Assembly (NCBI RefSeq): GCF_000019525.1
Contig: NC_010506.1
Location: 1,240,001 to 1,304,000, forward strand
Reading direction: 5' to 3'
Length of the DNA stretch: 64,000 bases
From: Shewanella woodyi ATCC 51908
Lineage (GTDB): Bacteria; Pseudomonadota; Gammaproteobacteria; Enterobacterales; Shewanellaceae
This document shows, in pieces, positions 1 to 9,600 of this stretch. A program made the translations under genes and the position numbers. The notes beneath the pieces were generated by a model. The model saw only the letters and a program-made list of their open reading frames with translations, had not been told where the DNA came from and did no database searches. Numbering within the stretch: the first letter of the stretch is position 1; every line of letters starts with the position of its first letter.

Positions 1-1
1 C

Positions 2-1039
2 TACGGCAGCTTGGTTGCCTTAAGTCAATTTATGCCGGGTCCGGGGTCAAGCCAAGTGGGCTTTGCTATCGGTTACCATAGAGGTGGCTTATTAGGTGGA
101 CTTGCAGCTTTTGTCGGTTTTACGCTTCCCTCCTTTATTTTGCTTTTTCTGTTTGCAGTAACTAGCAGTCAGTTAATGAATTACCCAATAACATTAGGAG
201 TTATCCACGGCCTTAAGCTGCTGGCGGTGGTTGTGGTGGTCGATGCTGTTTGGATCATGTTTAAGCAGTTTTGCCAGCGAAGAATAGCAATTTTGCTTAT
301 GCTAACTAGCTTTGCCGTTATCTCACTCTTCCCAGGAATTTGGATACAGTTTGCACTCTTAATGCTTGCTGCTGTTGTTGGGAGGCAGTGGCTGTCGTCA
401 ACTGATACCTCAGGCGAGCCCAAACAGAGTATTAAGCTTAACTACCTCTGGTTAAGTCTCTTTGCTCTGCTGTTTATAGGCTCAAGCATAATGCTCTTTG
501 GAGGTCTATCTTCCCAAGAGTCAGGTTTATTAGGTTTATTTAGTCAGTTTTATCAGGTTGGCAGCTTAGTTTTCGGTGGCGGACATGTTGTGTTGCCTCT
601 GCTGCAGTCCAGTGTCGGTGATGCGATAAGCGGCGATCAGTTTTTAACAGGCTATGCTCTAGCTCAAGCAGTCCCCGGTCCTATGTTTGTCTTAGCGGCA
701 TACTTAGGTGCTGAAATTTGGGTGGCTCAGCCTCTGCTTGGGGCATTGGTTGCAACGCTGGCTATCTTTCTACCTGGCTTTCTGTTGATGTTAGTGGCAC
801 TTAAAAGCTGGCATGCAATGAGTGGCAGACCGAAAATTACTGGGGCGATAGCGGGTGTGAATGCGTGTGTGGTCGGCTTTTTGTTGGCAGCGCTCTATGA
901 TCCTATTTTTACCAGTGCGGTCAAAGATAACTTAGATATGGTATTGGTGGTGGTAGGGTTTGGCTTGTTTAAGCTGTTAAAGCCAAATATCTTCTATCTG
1001 GTGCTTAGCTTTGCCATTTTAGGAGCTGTAATTAGTTAA
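2..1039 (+). CDS. chrA: Chromate transporter (ChrA/CHR family), 5'-truncated by the window edge
   Basis: The frame is open back to the window edge, so the N-terminus (perhaps 40-60 residues) is missing; the first possible start inside the window (TTG at 11) falls in conserved sequence and is not the real one. CHR-family proteins are inner-membrane anion transporters that export chromate or take part in sulfate-related transport. Seen here: the signature LSQFMPGPGSSQVGFAIG near the visible start, and a second related half with FGGGHVVLPLLQ followed by YALAQAVPGPMF, the duplicated two-domain layout of long-chain ChrA. The rest is almost all hydrophobic membrane segments. It converges with the formate dehydrogenase gene and shares a strong hairpin with it. 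The family is clear; the substrate in this organism is not known. Confidence 0.9.
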   Translation, partial: YGSLVALSQFMPGPGSSQVGFAIGYHRGGLLGGLAAFVGFTLPSFILLFLFAVTSSQLMNYPITLGVIHGLKLLAVVVVVDAVWIMFKQFCQRRIAILLMLTSFAVISLFPGIWIQFALLMLAAVVGRQWLSSTDTSGEPKQSIKLNYLWLSLFALLFIGSSIMLFGGLSSQESGLLGLFSQFYQVGSLVFGGGHVVLPLLQSSVGDAISGDQFLTGYALAQAVPGPMFVLAAYLGAEIWVAQPLLGALVATLAIFLPGFLLMLVALKSWHAMSGRPKITGAIAGVNACVVGFLLAALYDPIFTSAVKDNLDMVLVVVGFGLFKLLKPNIFYLVLSFAILGAVIS

Positions 1040-1047
1040 GCTGGTTC

Positions 1048-1082
1048 GGAGTAAGCTGGAAATACCTTTTCCTGCTTACTCC
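1048..1082. terminator. Long hairpin between convergent chrA and fdhA
   Basis: Nine-base arms GGAGTAAGC and GCTTACTCC enclose an inner GGAAA/TTTCC stem, giving an almost continuous helix in the 54-base gap between two convergent genes. No long T-run follows, so a bidirectional terminator is inferred from position and stem strength. Confidence 0.6.
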
Positions 1083-1093
1083 TGTTGATAGGA

Positions 1094-4000
1094 TTAACTC
1101 AGCTCTGCTGTTACAGACACTTTTTCAACCTTAACTGCACAGATCTTAAATTCAGGAATTTTGGCGATAGGATCGATTGCGTTAATGGTGAGTTTATTGG
1201 CGGCCGCTTCAACGAAGTGGAAGGGGAGAAACAAGACGCCTACTTGAGCACGACGAGTGACAAAAGCGCAGATCTCTATCTCACCTCGGCGACTGGATAT
1301 CTTCAGCATATCGCCATTGTTTATACCCAGTTTGTCGGCATCGAAGACGGATATCATGACTTTTGGTTTACCAAGTTCATCTAACCCCGGTGTTTTACGA
1401 GTCAATGTGCCTGTGTGGAACTGCTCCAGCAGTCGTCCCGTCGATAGGGTAAGTGGGTATTCACTACAAGTGGGTTCGGCAGGTAAGCTGTAACTTACCG
1501 GCGTCATCTTTGCCCGACCTCGGGTAAACTTAGTCGTATGTAAAATTGGAGTCCCTGGGTGGTTTTCTGCTGGGCAAGGCCATTGGAGCCCCAGTTTTCC
1601 ATTTCGAGTACGGCTATCTATCGCTTGCCAGCTAGCCCCTCTGTATTGCGGAGTCACACAGGTGATCTCGTGCCAGATCTGTTTTTCATCTCTATAGTGC
1701 CAATCTGCGCCGAGTCGATTGGCGATATCTTGAATTATCTGCCAGTCGAGTCTTGCACTGCCCGGAGCTTTGACCACAGTTTGTAGCTGCTGAATTCGCC
1801 GCTCGGTATTGGTAAAGTGACCGCTTTTTTCTGCGAAAGCATTTGCGGGAAGCACGACATCTGCCAGTGCTGCGGTCTCTGTAAGGAATATATCTTGTAC
1901 AATTAACAGCTCTGCTTTTTTGAGCGCCAGCAGAACATGGGCTTGATCGGGATCGCTCAATACTGGGTTTTCTCCCATTACATAGAGCGCCTTTAATTCC
2001 CCATGGGATAAGGCTTGCATCATTTCGGTTGCGGCTAAGCCGATTTGATGGGGCAGATCTTCTATTCCCCAAGCTTCTCGAAAACGAACTTGAACCAAGG
2101 GATCGTCAACTTTTTGATAGCCGCTGAAGTAGTTTGGTAGGGCGCCCATGTCGCAAGCTCCTTGGACATTGCTCTGTCCCCGAAGAGGGTTAATACCGCC
2201 CCCTTTGATGCCGATATTGCCGCAAAGTAGCTGCAGATTGGCGATGGCTGTAACATTGTTATGACCTGAGGTATGTTGGGTCACGCCCATGGCATAGTAG
2301 ACGGCAGTTTTAGTTGCTGTACCGATCATGTTTGCCATTTCAGTTATCTGTTTGGCAGGAACGCCAGTTATTAGAGCTGCATTTTCAAGGCGGTAGTCGC
2401 TTTTCATCACCTCATCATAGAGTGAACTGTAGTCATCGACCCTAGCTTGAATATAATCGAGATCGTGCCAATCATTTTTGATGATAACTTGCATGATGGC
2501 GTTAAGTAGCATCACATCTGTGCCAGGCTTATGGCTGACATAGAGCTTGGCATGATCGGCAATATCGACTTTTTTGGGATCGGCTACAAGTAAGGTTGCG
2601 CCATGCTGGCGAATGGCTGATTTTATATGGGATGCGATAATGGGATGCGCGTTACTGGTATCAGATCCTATGATAAAGATAAGATCAGAATCTACAATGC
2701 CTGGAATATCATTGGTCATGGCACCGCTTCCAAGGCTCTCTTGTAGCGCTGTGACTGTTGAGGCGTGGCAAAGGCGTGCACAATGATCGATGTTATTTGT
2801 GCCAATAACTGCCCTGAATAACTTCTGAAACAGATAGTTATCTTCATTGGTAGCTTTGGCTGAGGCGAGCCCAGCAACGGCATTACCGCCATGGGAGCTG
2901 ATAATATGCCTAAGTTTAGTGCCGATAAAGTCTAATGCTTCACTCCAAGATACTGGCACAAGTTGTTTATCTTTGCGCAGTAGTGGCTGGGTGAGTCTCT
3001 GCTTGCTAGTGATAAAATCGAAACCAAAGCGGCCTTTAACACATAGCATGCCTTGATTGACCACTGAGTCTGGATCGCCACTGACTCGGGTTATCTTGTT
3101 ATTCTCTCTGTCTACGTGCACATTGAGGCGGCAACCGATACCGCAGTATGTACATATGGTACTGGCTTGTTCACTAGGCTTTGTGCGGCCTTGAGTCTTG
3201 TCTCTTGCATCGACAAGGGCGCCAGTTGGGCAGACTTGAATACAGTTACCACATTGCACACAGTTACTGTCTAACATGGTGGCTGCAAACCCCACTCGCG
3301 GCGCTCTTCGTACTGAGTTTTTCTCTTGGGTCGGGAGTGCTTGGTAATGCTCCTCTGTGAAGCTGATTGCTTTATGGCCACTTTGTTGCTGACAGATATC
3401 GACACATGCACCGCAGCTTATACAGCGGTTTGCGTCGAAGGTGATAAAAGGACTTGAGTTATCGACACTGAACTGTCTGGGAGAGAGGGTGGCATCTTGA
3501 GTACAGTTATCAACCTTGTATTCGGTGGCATAATCTCGAAGTTTACAGTCTGTATTTGCCTGGCAGGCACACTCAAGGCATCTTGCAGCCTCTTTCATCG
3601 CCTCGCTGGGCTCAAAGCCTAACTCAATCTCATTGAAATTGAGAGCTCTCTCTTTAATGCTAAGCTCAGGCATTTTTGCCTTCAGCTGTTTAGGTGCATT
3701 AGGGTAAATATCCCCATTAAGATTTGCGGTTTTTATTGATTTAGTAGAGTTAAATTCATGCTGCACCAGTTCGCAGCTTAAGCCTGAGGTGAGCAGTTTT
3801 TCGATCGCTTGTGCGGCTTTTCTTCCATCGGCAACGGCTGCAACAGCAGTAGCAGGACCCGTTCTCGAGTCACCAAGTACAAAGAGTTTATCTATCTTGG
3901 TTGATAGGCCTGCAGACATGGTCTGCTCACAACCTTGGAAGGTGTTCCAGCGAGTGAGAGCGAGCTTTCCTGTAGTGAGCTGACTTTGTGGATCCGATAG

Positions 4001-5374
4001 AAATGCCATATCTGGTGTCTGAGAGACCGCTGGGATCACGGTATCAAATGCTTGAGTGAAAGTTTCACCTGTAGGGATGGGAGCTCTTCGCCCTGAGGGA
4101 TCTGGCTCGCCTAATCTCATCTTTTCAAGGGTGACACTCATAACACGCCCTTGAGAGTCACTGTGGTTCTCAATTGGGTTAGTTAAGTAGTGAAACTTAA
4201 TCCCTTCATGTTCAGCTTCCTCTATCTCATACAGCTCTGCTGGCATCTCATCCCGTGTACGGCGGTAGACCAGTGTGACTTCTGCACCTTCACGTTTAGC
4301 AGTGCGAGCACAATCGATAGCGGTATTTCCCCCTCCAATTACCATCACTTTTTTACCTGTGATGAGATGTTTATCTGTGCAGTGATCTTTTAGGTAGTCA
4401 ACGCCTAAATAGCAGCCTGCCAGATCGCTGCCTGGATAATCCATTGCCACGGCTTTTTGAGCGCCTATTGCCAGACAAACCGCATCGAAGTCTTCGACTA
4501 GCTGGTTAAGATGTATCTGTTCACCAAGTTTAGTATTGGTCAGGATCTTCAAGCCATTTTGACACAGTTGTTCAATCTCTTTGTCGAGGATCGCCTTAGG
4601 AAGTCGATATTCAGGAATACCATAACGAAGCCAACCGCCAGCTTTTGGCATCGCCTCAAAGATAGTGACATCATGGCCTGAGTTTGAGAGATAGTAACCT
4701 GTGGTTATCCCTGCAGGTCCGCTGCCAATTATTGCGACCTTTTTACCTGTTGCAGGTAACTTCTCTGGCATGTAGCTGAATTCGTCCTGAATATCGAGAT
4801 CGGCTGCATGGCGTTTTAGTTGCCTAATGGCAACGGGTTCATCGATTAAGCCACGACGACACTCTGTTTCACAAAAAGCGGGGCAAACTCGTCCTATTGA
4901 GAGGGGAAGTGGCAGGGTTTGCTTTATCACTTTTACCGCTTCAGTGTGCTCTCCTTGTGCGATATGAAAGAGGTAAGATTGCACATCGACACCTGCTGGG
5001 CAGGCTTGCTGGCAGGGAGCCTGACAGTCGGCGAAATGATCTTTAAGGATCTCATTTAGCGCAGCTTGTCTGAGTAAACTAAGTCGAGTTGATTGAGTGA
5101 TAACTTCAATTTTCTGGGTGTTATTTGAATAGAGGGATACTAACTGAGTATCACAGGCTTTGACTGTGACTGTATTCGCTTGGTTCTGGTTATCGAAGGT
5201 TTGCACTTCCACCTGACACAGATTGCAGTGGCTCTTCTCGTTATTGGGAAAGTTTAGGCCATTATGCTGCTGACAGAGGTTTGGGATAGTGATCCCGGCT
5301 TCTTTTGCGATGTGGAACAGAGTTGTTTCTGGATTAGCCGATAGACACTTACCATCTATTGTAAGTTCTTTCAT
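1094..5374 (-). CDS. fdhA: Formate dehydrogenase alpha subunit fused to a GltD-like FAD/NAD(P) module
   Basis: A single chain of about 1426 residues with four modules in order. First is an N-terminal 2Fe-2S ferredoxin-like region (about 1-80). Next is a GltD-type module (about 100-550) with the Cys-rich entry ADCQAPCQQACPAG and two dinucleotide folds, IGSGPAG and VIGGGNTAID. Third are two 4Fe-4S clusters, CISCGACVDIC and CVQCGNCIQVCP. Last is a molybdopterin oxidoreductase beginning CTYCGIGCRLNV. The presumed active-site residue is the Cys in ARLCHASTV, so this is a Cys rather than a selenocysteine enzyme. By family it oxidises formate to CO2, passing electrons to the FAD module and probably NAD(P). 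The start at 5374 has AAAGGT nine bases upstream; an in-frame ATG at 5392 is less well served. No fdhD or separate beta/gamma subunit is beside it. Confidence 0.9.
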   Translation of the reverse strand: MKELTIDGKCLSANPETTLFHIAKEAGITIPNLCQQHNGLNFPNNEKSHCNLCQVEVQTFDNQNQANTVTVKACDTQLVSLYSNNTQKIEVITQSTRLSLLRQAALNEILKDHFADCQAPCQQACPAGVDVQSYLFHIAQGEHTEAVKVIKQTLPLPLSIGRVCPAFCETECRRGLIDEPVAIRQLKRHAADLDIQDEFSYMPEKLPATGKKVAIIGSGPAGITTGYYLSNSGHDVTIFEAMPKAGGWLRYGIPEYRLPKAILDKEIEQLCQNGLKILTNTKLGEQIHLNQLVEDFDAVCLAIGAQKAVAMDYPGSDLAGCYLGVDYLKDHCTDKHLITGKKVMVIGGGNTAIDCARTAKREGAEVTLVYRRTRDEMPAELYEIEEAEHEGIKFHYLTNPIENHSDSQGRVMSVTLEKMRLGEPDPSGRRAPIPTGETFTQAFDTVIPAVSQTPDMAFLSDPQSQLTTGKLALTRWNTFQGCEQTMSAGLSTKIDKLFVLGDSRTGPATAVAAVADGRKAAQAIEKLLTSGLSCELVQHEFNSTKSIKTANLNGDIYPNAPKQLKAKMPELSIKERALNFNEIELGFEPSEAMKEAARCLECACQANTDCKLRDYATEYKVDNCTQDATLSPRQFSVDNSSPFITFDANRCISCGACVDICQQQSGHKAISFTEEHYQALPTQEKNSVRRAPRVGFAATMLDSNCVQCGNCIQVCPTGALVDARDKTQGRTKPSEQASTICTYCGIGCRLNVHVDRENNKITRVSGDPDSVVNQGMLCVKGRFGFDFITSKQRLTQPLLRKDKQLVPVSWSEALDFIGTKLRHIISSHGGNAVAGLASAKATNEDNYLFQKLFRAVIGTNNIDHCARLCHASTVTALQESLGSGAMTNDIPGIVDSDLIFIIGSDTSNAHPIIASHIKSAIRQHGATLLVADPKKVDIADHAKLYVSHKPGTDVMLLNAIMQVIIKNDWHDLDYIQARVDDYSSLYDEVMKSDYRLENAALITGVPAKQITEMANMIGTATKTAVYYAMGVTQHTSGHNNVTAIANLQLLCGNIGIKGGGINPLRGQSNVQGACDMGALPNYFSGYQKVDDPLVQVRFREAWGIEDLPHQIGLAATEMMQALSHGELKALYVMGENPVLSDPDQAHVLLALKKAELLIVQDIFLTETAALADVVLPANAFAEKSGHFTNTERRIQQLQTVVKAPGSARLDWQIIQDIANRLGADWHYRDEKQIWHEITCVTPQYRGASWQAIDSRTRNGKLGLQWPCPAENHPGTPILHTTKFTRGRAKMTPVSYSLPAEPTCSEYPLTLSTGRLLEQFHTGTLTRKTPGLDELGKPKVMISVFDADKLGINNGDMLKISSRRGEIEICAFVTRRAQVGVLFLPFHFVEAAANKLTINAIDPIAKIPEFKICAVKVEKVSVTAELS

Positions 5375-5613
5375 GGGGTTACCTTTATTCATTGGCTTCT
5401 ATTCGAGTTTTTATAGCGTGTTTTTAGCGACAGGCTCGACTTGCTGAATATGACTTAGGGTTAGTCGATTTCTTGATGGCGAGTATAACTAAGGGGGTTT
5501 TAAGAAAGGGGCTAACCTCTCTATTTATAAGATGATTTTGCAGTGGACATCACAAATTGGTGGGGGACTGTGTTGGATATTGGCTTATGGAATATTGAAA
5601 TTTGAACTTGGCA

Positions 5614-5645
5614 CAGATGTGCTTATTAAAGAATAAGCACATCTG
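5614..5645 (-). terminator. 14-bp stem-loop downstream of the pentapeptide-channel gene
   Basis: CAGATGTGCTTATT pairs perfectly with AATAAGCACATCTG across the loop AAAG. It lies 11 bases past the stop codon of the minus-strand channel gene. There is no T-run on the minus strand, so it may be an RNA-stabilising 3' hairpin rather than an intrinsic terminator. Confidence 0.55.
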
Positions 5646-5656
5646 GGAGATACGGA

Positions 5657-6640
5657 TTATCGAGTCATTTTCTTTACAAAAACAACCACGAAGAGCGCTA
5701 TGGTAAAGCTGCCAGTAAATGCCTCTATTGCGGCGATGACCTTAGATAACCCCACAGGGGTAAAATCTCCATAGCCTAAGGTGGTAAAGGTGACCACTGA
5801 GTAATAGATACAGTTAAAAAAAAGATAGAAGTTAGTCTGAAAGTCGTTGCTTACCTGAAATTTATGCAACTGAGAGTCATAGCTTAGACCGGTAAAGAAA
5901 TAGAGCATGGCACAGACCATGATAAGCCCCATGGAGAAGCCTATCACCCGCATCGGCGCTTCGCCGTAACCACAGAAAACATCGATGACTTTCGAAACCA
6001 TACGCTTGTAACTGTACAGTGGCATCTGGTGGCGCCGCATAGTAAGCTCTTTACGAATATATTCACCAGACATCGCAAACAAGCCTTCGCGTTCGGCGGC
6101 TTTACGCAGATCTCTGTAGATCTCCTCTGCCTGCTCAAAGTAATCGTTGGCAATCTCGCGCTCTCCAACACGATCGGCTTGATGTGCCAATATCTCCTGT
6201 TTAATTTTTTTTCCTGTGACTATATTTTCAATCTTGGCACCGTTCCACTTAATACCAAGCAGATTTGAGCCGACCAAATTGGCACAGTGGACATTTGAGT
6301 CCCTTAAATCGGCCTTCATTAGGCTGGCATTTTGCAGGTTAAGGTTGAAAAGGTGAGCGCCTTGAAGATCGGCTCGGTATAACTCTGCATGAGTCATATC
6401 AAAACCTGTTTTCTGATGGTGGCGTACCAGATCTATTCCCGGAAGTTTGGCGCGCTTTAGTGCTATGCCACGTAACATCCCCCCTTCTCGTGCAAACTTC
6501 TCTAACTTCTGCACATCATCAGGTTTGTTTTTGAGGATTTTAGGATCATGCCAATAGCATAAGCCAGATGGCTCCGCCGGCTCAGTGCAGGAGAAACCTT
6601 CATCTTCGTGGTAGCAGCAAGTGGGTGTTTTTTCATTCAT
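5657..6640 (-). CDS. Pentapeptide-repeat protein with a two-TM potassium-channel pore domain
   Basis: A 327-residue fusion. Residues about 8-31 are Cys/His-rich (CCYHEDEGFSC, then GLCYWHD) and could bind a metal. Residues about 75-135 are pentapeptide repeats (AELYRADLQGAHLF, NASLMKADLRDSN). A charged linker follows, then two membrane segments flanking the K+ selectivity filter TTLGYGD. By family it is an ion channel, probably for K+, in the inner membrane; how the pentapeptide part gates or targets it is unknown. The start at 6640 (MNEKTPT) gives the Cys/His motif right at the N-terminus. A longer in-frame reading to 6847 runs almost into the prfB start and reads unlike protein, so it was not used. 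It is divergent from prfB. Confidence 0.82.
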   Translation of the reverse strand: MNEKTPTCCYHEDEGFSCTEPAEPSGLCYWHDPKILKNKPDDVQKLEKFAREGGMLRGIALKRAKLPGIDLVRHHQKTGFDMTHAELYRADLQGAHLFNLNLQNASLMKADLRDSNVHCANLVGSNLLGIKWNGAKIENIVTGKKIKQEILAHQADRVGEREIANDYFEQAEEIYRDLRKAAEREGLFAMSGEYIRKELTMRRHQMPLYSYKRMVSKVIDVFCGYGEAPMRVIGFSMGLIMVCAMLYFFTGLSYDSQLHKFQVSNDFQTNFYLFFNCIYYSVVTFTTLGYGDFTPVGLSKVIAAIEAFTGSFTIALFVVVFVKKMTR

Positions 6641-6864
6641 CCTGAAAGTATAGACATGAGGTTTAAAAATTGTGAATTTTATTACTCCTTGATAAAAGTG
6701 GTAAATAACAGAGAGCTTAGATATGACTCTCTTAAGCGAGTGCAAGTAAATATAAGGTTGAAATAACCACAATTCATCACGTTGGGGATCTAGTCGAAGT
6801 GCAACAATTGAGTTAAAATAGCGGGTTTGCAGTAGCTGCCTAACCAAATTTAAGTAGAAGAGTC

Positions 6865-7963
6865 ATGTTTGAAGTAAACCCGGTTAAATTTAAAATCAAA
6901 GACCTTGCCGATCGCACCCTTCTACTCCGGAGGTATCTTTGACTATGATGCCAAGAAAGAGCGTTTAGAAGAGGTTAGTGCTGAGCTTGAAAGCAGTGAG
7001 GTTTGGAACAACCCTGAAAATGCCCAAGCGTTAGGTAAAGAGCGTTCAGCTTTAGAGTTAGTGGTTAAGACTATCGATGATATGGACTCAGGTCTTGAAG
7101 ATGTCGAAGGGTTAGTCGAGCTAGCGGTCGAAGAGGAAGATGAAGAGACATTTGCTGATGCCAGTAGTGAGCTCGATGCGCTAGAGAAGCGTCTTGAGGA
7201 GCTTGAGTTCCGTCGTATGTTCTCTGGCCCTCATGATATCTCTGACTGTTACTTAGATATTCAATCTGGCTCTGGCGGTACTGAAGCACAGGATTGGGCT
7301 AATATGGTGCTGCGTATGTTCCTTCGTTGGGGCGAAGCCCATGATTATAAGCCTGAGCTTATTGAAGTGACCGATGGTGATGTGGCCGGTATTAAAGGTG
7401 CAACCATTAAGTTTACTGGGGAATATGCTTTTGGCTCGTTGCGTACCGAAACTGGTGTACACCGTTTAGTGCGTAAATCGCCTTTTGACTCTTCAGGAAA
7501 GCGTCATACCTCTTTCTGTTCTGTGTTTGTGTATCCAGAGATTGATGATTCGATTGAGATTGATATCAATCCTTCAGATTTGAGGATTGATACTTATCGC
7601 GCCTCAGGGGCTGGTGGTCAGCACGTCAACAAAACAGAATCAGCGATCCGTATTACTCACGTGCCAACCAATACCGTTGTACAGTGTCAAAACGATCGCT
7701 CACAACATAAAAACCGTGATGCCGCGATGAAGCAGCTTAAAGCAAAACTCTATGAGTTAGAAATGCTTAAGCAAAATGCCGATAAGCAGCAGGCGGAAGA
7801 TGCCAAGTCAGACATTGGCTGGGGTAGTCAGATCCGTTCATACGTGCTAGATGATGCACGCATTAAAGATCTGCGCACCGGCGTCGAAAGTAGAAATACC
7901 CAGAGCGTGCTTGATGGCGATCTGGATAAGTTTATTGAAGCCAGCTTAAAATCTGGTTTGTAA
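6865..7963 (+). CDS. prfB: Peptide chain release factor 2, with programmed +1 frameshift
   Basis: RF2 releases peptides at UGA and UAA codons. The gene starts at ATG 6865 ([17 protein letters not shown]), meets an in-frame TGA at codon 26 (6940-6942), and continues in the +1 frame from GAC 6941. The joined product is 365 residues, the same as E. coli RF2. Seen in the second frame: the stop-codon recognition motif SPF in [10 protein letters not shown], and the catalytic GGQ in [13 protein letters not shown]. The stretch before the shift is conserved with RF2 family N-termini, so a start downstream of the shift would be wrong. lysS follows after 64 bases, the usual prfB-lysS operon. Confidence 0.97.
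6929..6943 (+). promoter_or_regulatory. prfB: prfB programmed frameshift signal
   Basis: Shine-Dalgarno-like GGAGG (6929-6933) lies three bases before CTT TGA C, the standard RF2 slippage sequence. The internal SD and slow UGA reading push the ribosome from CTT to TTT in the +1 frame. When RF2 is scarce, UGA termination is slow and more frameshifting makes more RF2. The arrangement matches the E. coli autoregulatory site at the same codon number. Confidence 0.96.
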
Positions 7964-8027
7964 GGCTTTTTAATCATAAAGCCGATTAATTTTAACGTGT
8001 GATCCGTAACATTTACGAGAGAAGAAG

Positions 8028-9533
8028 ATGACTGAACAAGTACTACCAGATGAGAACAAGTTAATTGCAGAGCGTCGTGCCAAGCTTGAGCACATTCGCG
8101 CTAACTGCCCTGCAAATGGTCACCCAAATAACTTCGATCGTAAACATAAAGCGGCAGATATTCAGGCTGAATTTGGTAACAACACCAAAGAGGAGCTTGA
8201 AGGCATGGGGATCCAGCGCAGCATCGCTGGTCGTATCATGGCAAAACGTGGTCCATTTTTGGTGATCCAAGATGTTAGTGGACGTATTCAAGCCTATGCT
8301 GGTAAAGATGTTCAAAAAGATCTTAAGGCTACATTCCAGGGCTTAGATATTGGTGACATTATCGGTGTGACGGGTCAACTTCACCTATCTGGTAAAGGCG
8401 ATCTGTATGTGAACATGGAAGAGTACCAGTTGCTGACTAAAGCACTGCGTCCACTACCTGAGAAGTTCCACGGTTTGACTGACCAGGAGACTCGCTACCG
8501 TCAGCGTTATGTTGACTTGATTGTGAATGAAGATTCGCGCAACGCCTTTATTATGCGCTCTAAAGTGGTTTCTGCTATCCGTAACTTTATGGTTAAAAAA
8601 GAGTTTATGGAAGTTGAAACCCCTATGATGCACAGCATTCCAGGTGGCGCTTCAGCTCGTCCTTTCGAAACTCACCATAATGCTCTAGATATCGCTATGT
8701 ATCTGCGTATCGCACCTGAGCTTTACCTGAAGCGTTTGGTTGTAGGTGGTTTTGAGCGTGTGTTCGAGATCAACCGTAACTTCCGTAACGAAGGTCTATC
8801 ACCGCGTCATAACCCAGAATTCACTATGATGGAATTCTACATGGCTTATGCGGATTTCAATGATCTAATGGATCTGACTGAAGAGATGCTAAGTTCTATC
8901 GCCACTGAGCTTTGTGGTTCTCCACAGCTTCCATACGGTGAGCATACTGTTGATTTTGGCGGCCCATACGCGCGTTTGAGCATGTTAGATGCAATCAAGA
9001 AGTACAACCCTGATAACGCAACAATTCAGTCTATGACCTATGAAGAGGTTAAAGATGTTGAGTTTATGCGTGATTTGGCTAAGAGCTTAGGCATGACAAT
9101 CGAGAAGTTCTGGACCTGTGGTCAGTTACTTGAAGAGATCTTCGGTGAAACTGCTGAAACTCAATTGATGCAGCCAACTTTCATTACTGGTTACCCAGCA
9201 GATATCTCTCCGCTTGCACGTCGTAATGATGACAATCATTTCATCACAGACCGTTTTGAGTTCTTTATCGGCGGCCGTGAAGTGGCGAATGGTTTCTCTG
9301 AGCTTAACGATGCAGAAGATCAAGATAACCGCTTTAAAGCGCAGGTTGATGCGAAAGACGCTGGTGATGATGAAGCTATGTTCTACGATGCAGACTACAT
9401 TACTGCACTTGAGCACGGACTACCACCAACAGCAGGTCAAGGTATCGGTATCGATCGTCTAGTGATGTTGTTTACTAATACACACACGATCCGTGACGTT
9501 ATCCTGTTCCCAGCGATGCGCCCACAAGCTTAA
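8028..9533 (+). CDS. lysS: Lysyl-tRNA synthetase, class II
   Basis: Charges tRNA-Lys with lysine in the cytoplasm. At 501 residues it has the normal length for bacterial class II LysRS. An N-terminal OB-fold anticodon-binding domain (about 60-150, including [15 protein letters not shown]) is followed by the class II core: motif 2 [20 protein letters not shown] and motif 3 [10 protein letters not shown] near the C-terminus. The start has AGAGAAGAAG just upstream. It is co-directional with prfB 64 bases upstream and ends before a clear intrinsic terminator. Confidence 0.98.
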   Translation: MTEQVLPDENKLIAERRAKLEHIRANCPANGHPNNFDRKHKAADIQAEFGNNTKEELEGMGIQRSIAGRIMAKRGPFLVIQDVSGRIQAYAGKDVQKDLKATFQGLDIGDIIGVTGQLHLSGKGDLYVNMEEYQLLTKALRPLPEKFHGLTDQETRYRQRYVDLIVNEDSRNAFIMRSKVVSAIRNFMVKKEFMEVETPMMHSIPGGASARPFETHHNALDIAMYLRIAPELYLKRLVVGGFERVFEINRNFRNEGLSPRHNPEFTMMEFYMAYADFNDLMDLTEEMLSSIATELCGSPQLPYGEHTVDFGGPYARLSMLDAIKKYNPDNATIQSMTYEEVKDVEFMRDLAKSLGMTIEKFWTCGQLLEEIFGETAETQLMQPTFITGYPADISPLARRNDDNHFITDRFEFFIGGREVANGFSELNDAEDQDNRFKAQVDAKDAGDDEAMFYDADYITALEHGLPPTAGQGIGIDRLVMLFTNTHTIRDVILFPAMRPQA

Positions 9534-9566
9534 TCCTTGGCTTTGTATTAACCGAGCATTGAATTT

Positions 9567-9595
9567 AAAAAACCAGCCAATTGGCTGGTTTTTTT
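9567..9595 (+). terminator. Intrinsic terminator after lysS
   Basis: AACCAGCCAA/TTGGCTGGTT perfect inverted repeat with A-run on the left and seven T's on the right. It can serve lysS and the convergent gene at 9601. Confidence 0.92.
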
Positions 9596-9600
9596 ATGGC

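Noticed and set aside
1692..2072. 126-codon minus-strand ORF inside fdhA
   Set aside because: It overlaps the formate dehydrogenase frame entirely, is Arg/Ser-rich and has no domain: a shadow frame.
2762..2800. Selenocysteine at the formate dehydrogenase active site
   Set aside because: The codon in the ARLCHASTV motif encodes Cys; there is no in-frame TGA in the gene.
6905..7963. prfB taken as starting at TTG 6905
   Set aside because: This ignores the frameshift. RF2 begins at ATG 6865 and changes frame at 6940; the reading from 6905 loses the conserved N-terminus.
8061..9462. Multiple ORFs of 66-96 codons overlapping lysS on both strands
   Set aside because: All lie within the certain lysS frame and show no protein family features.
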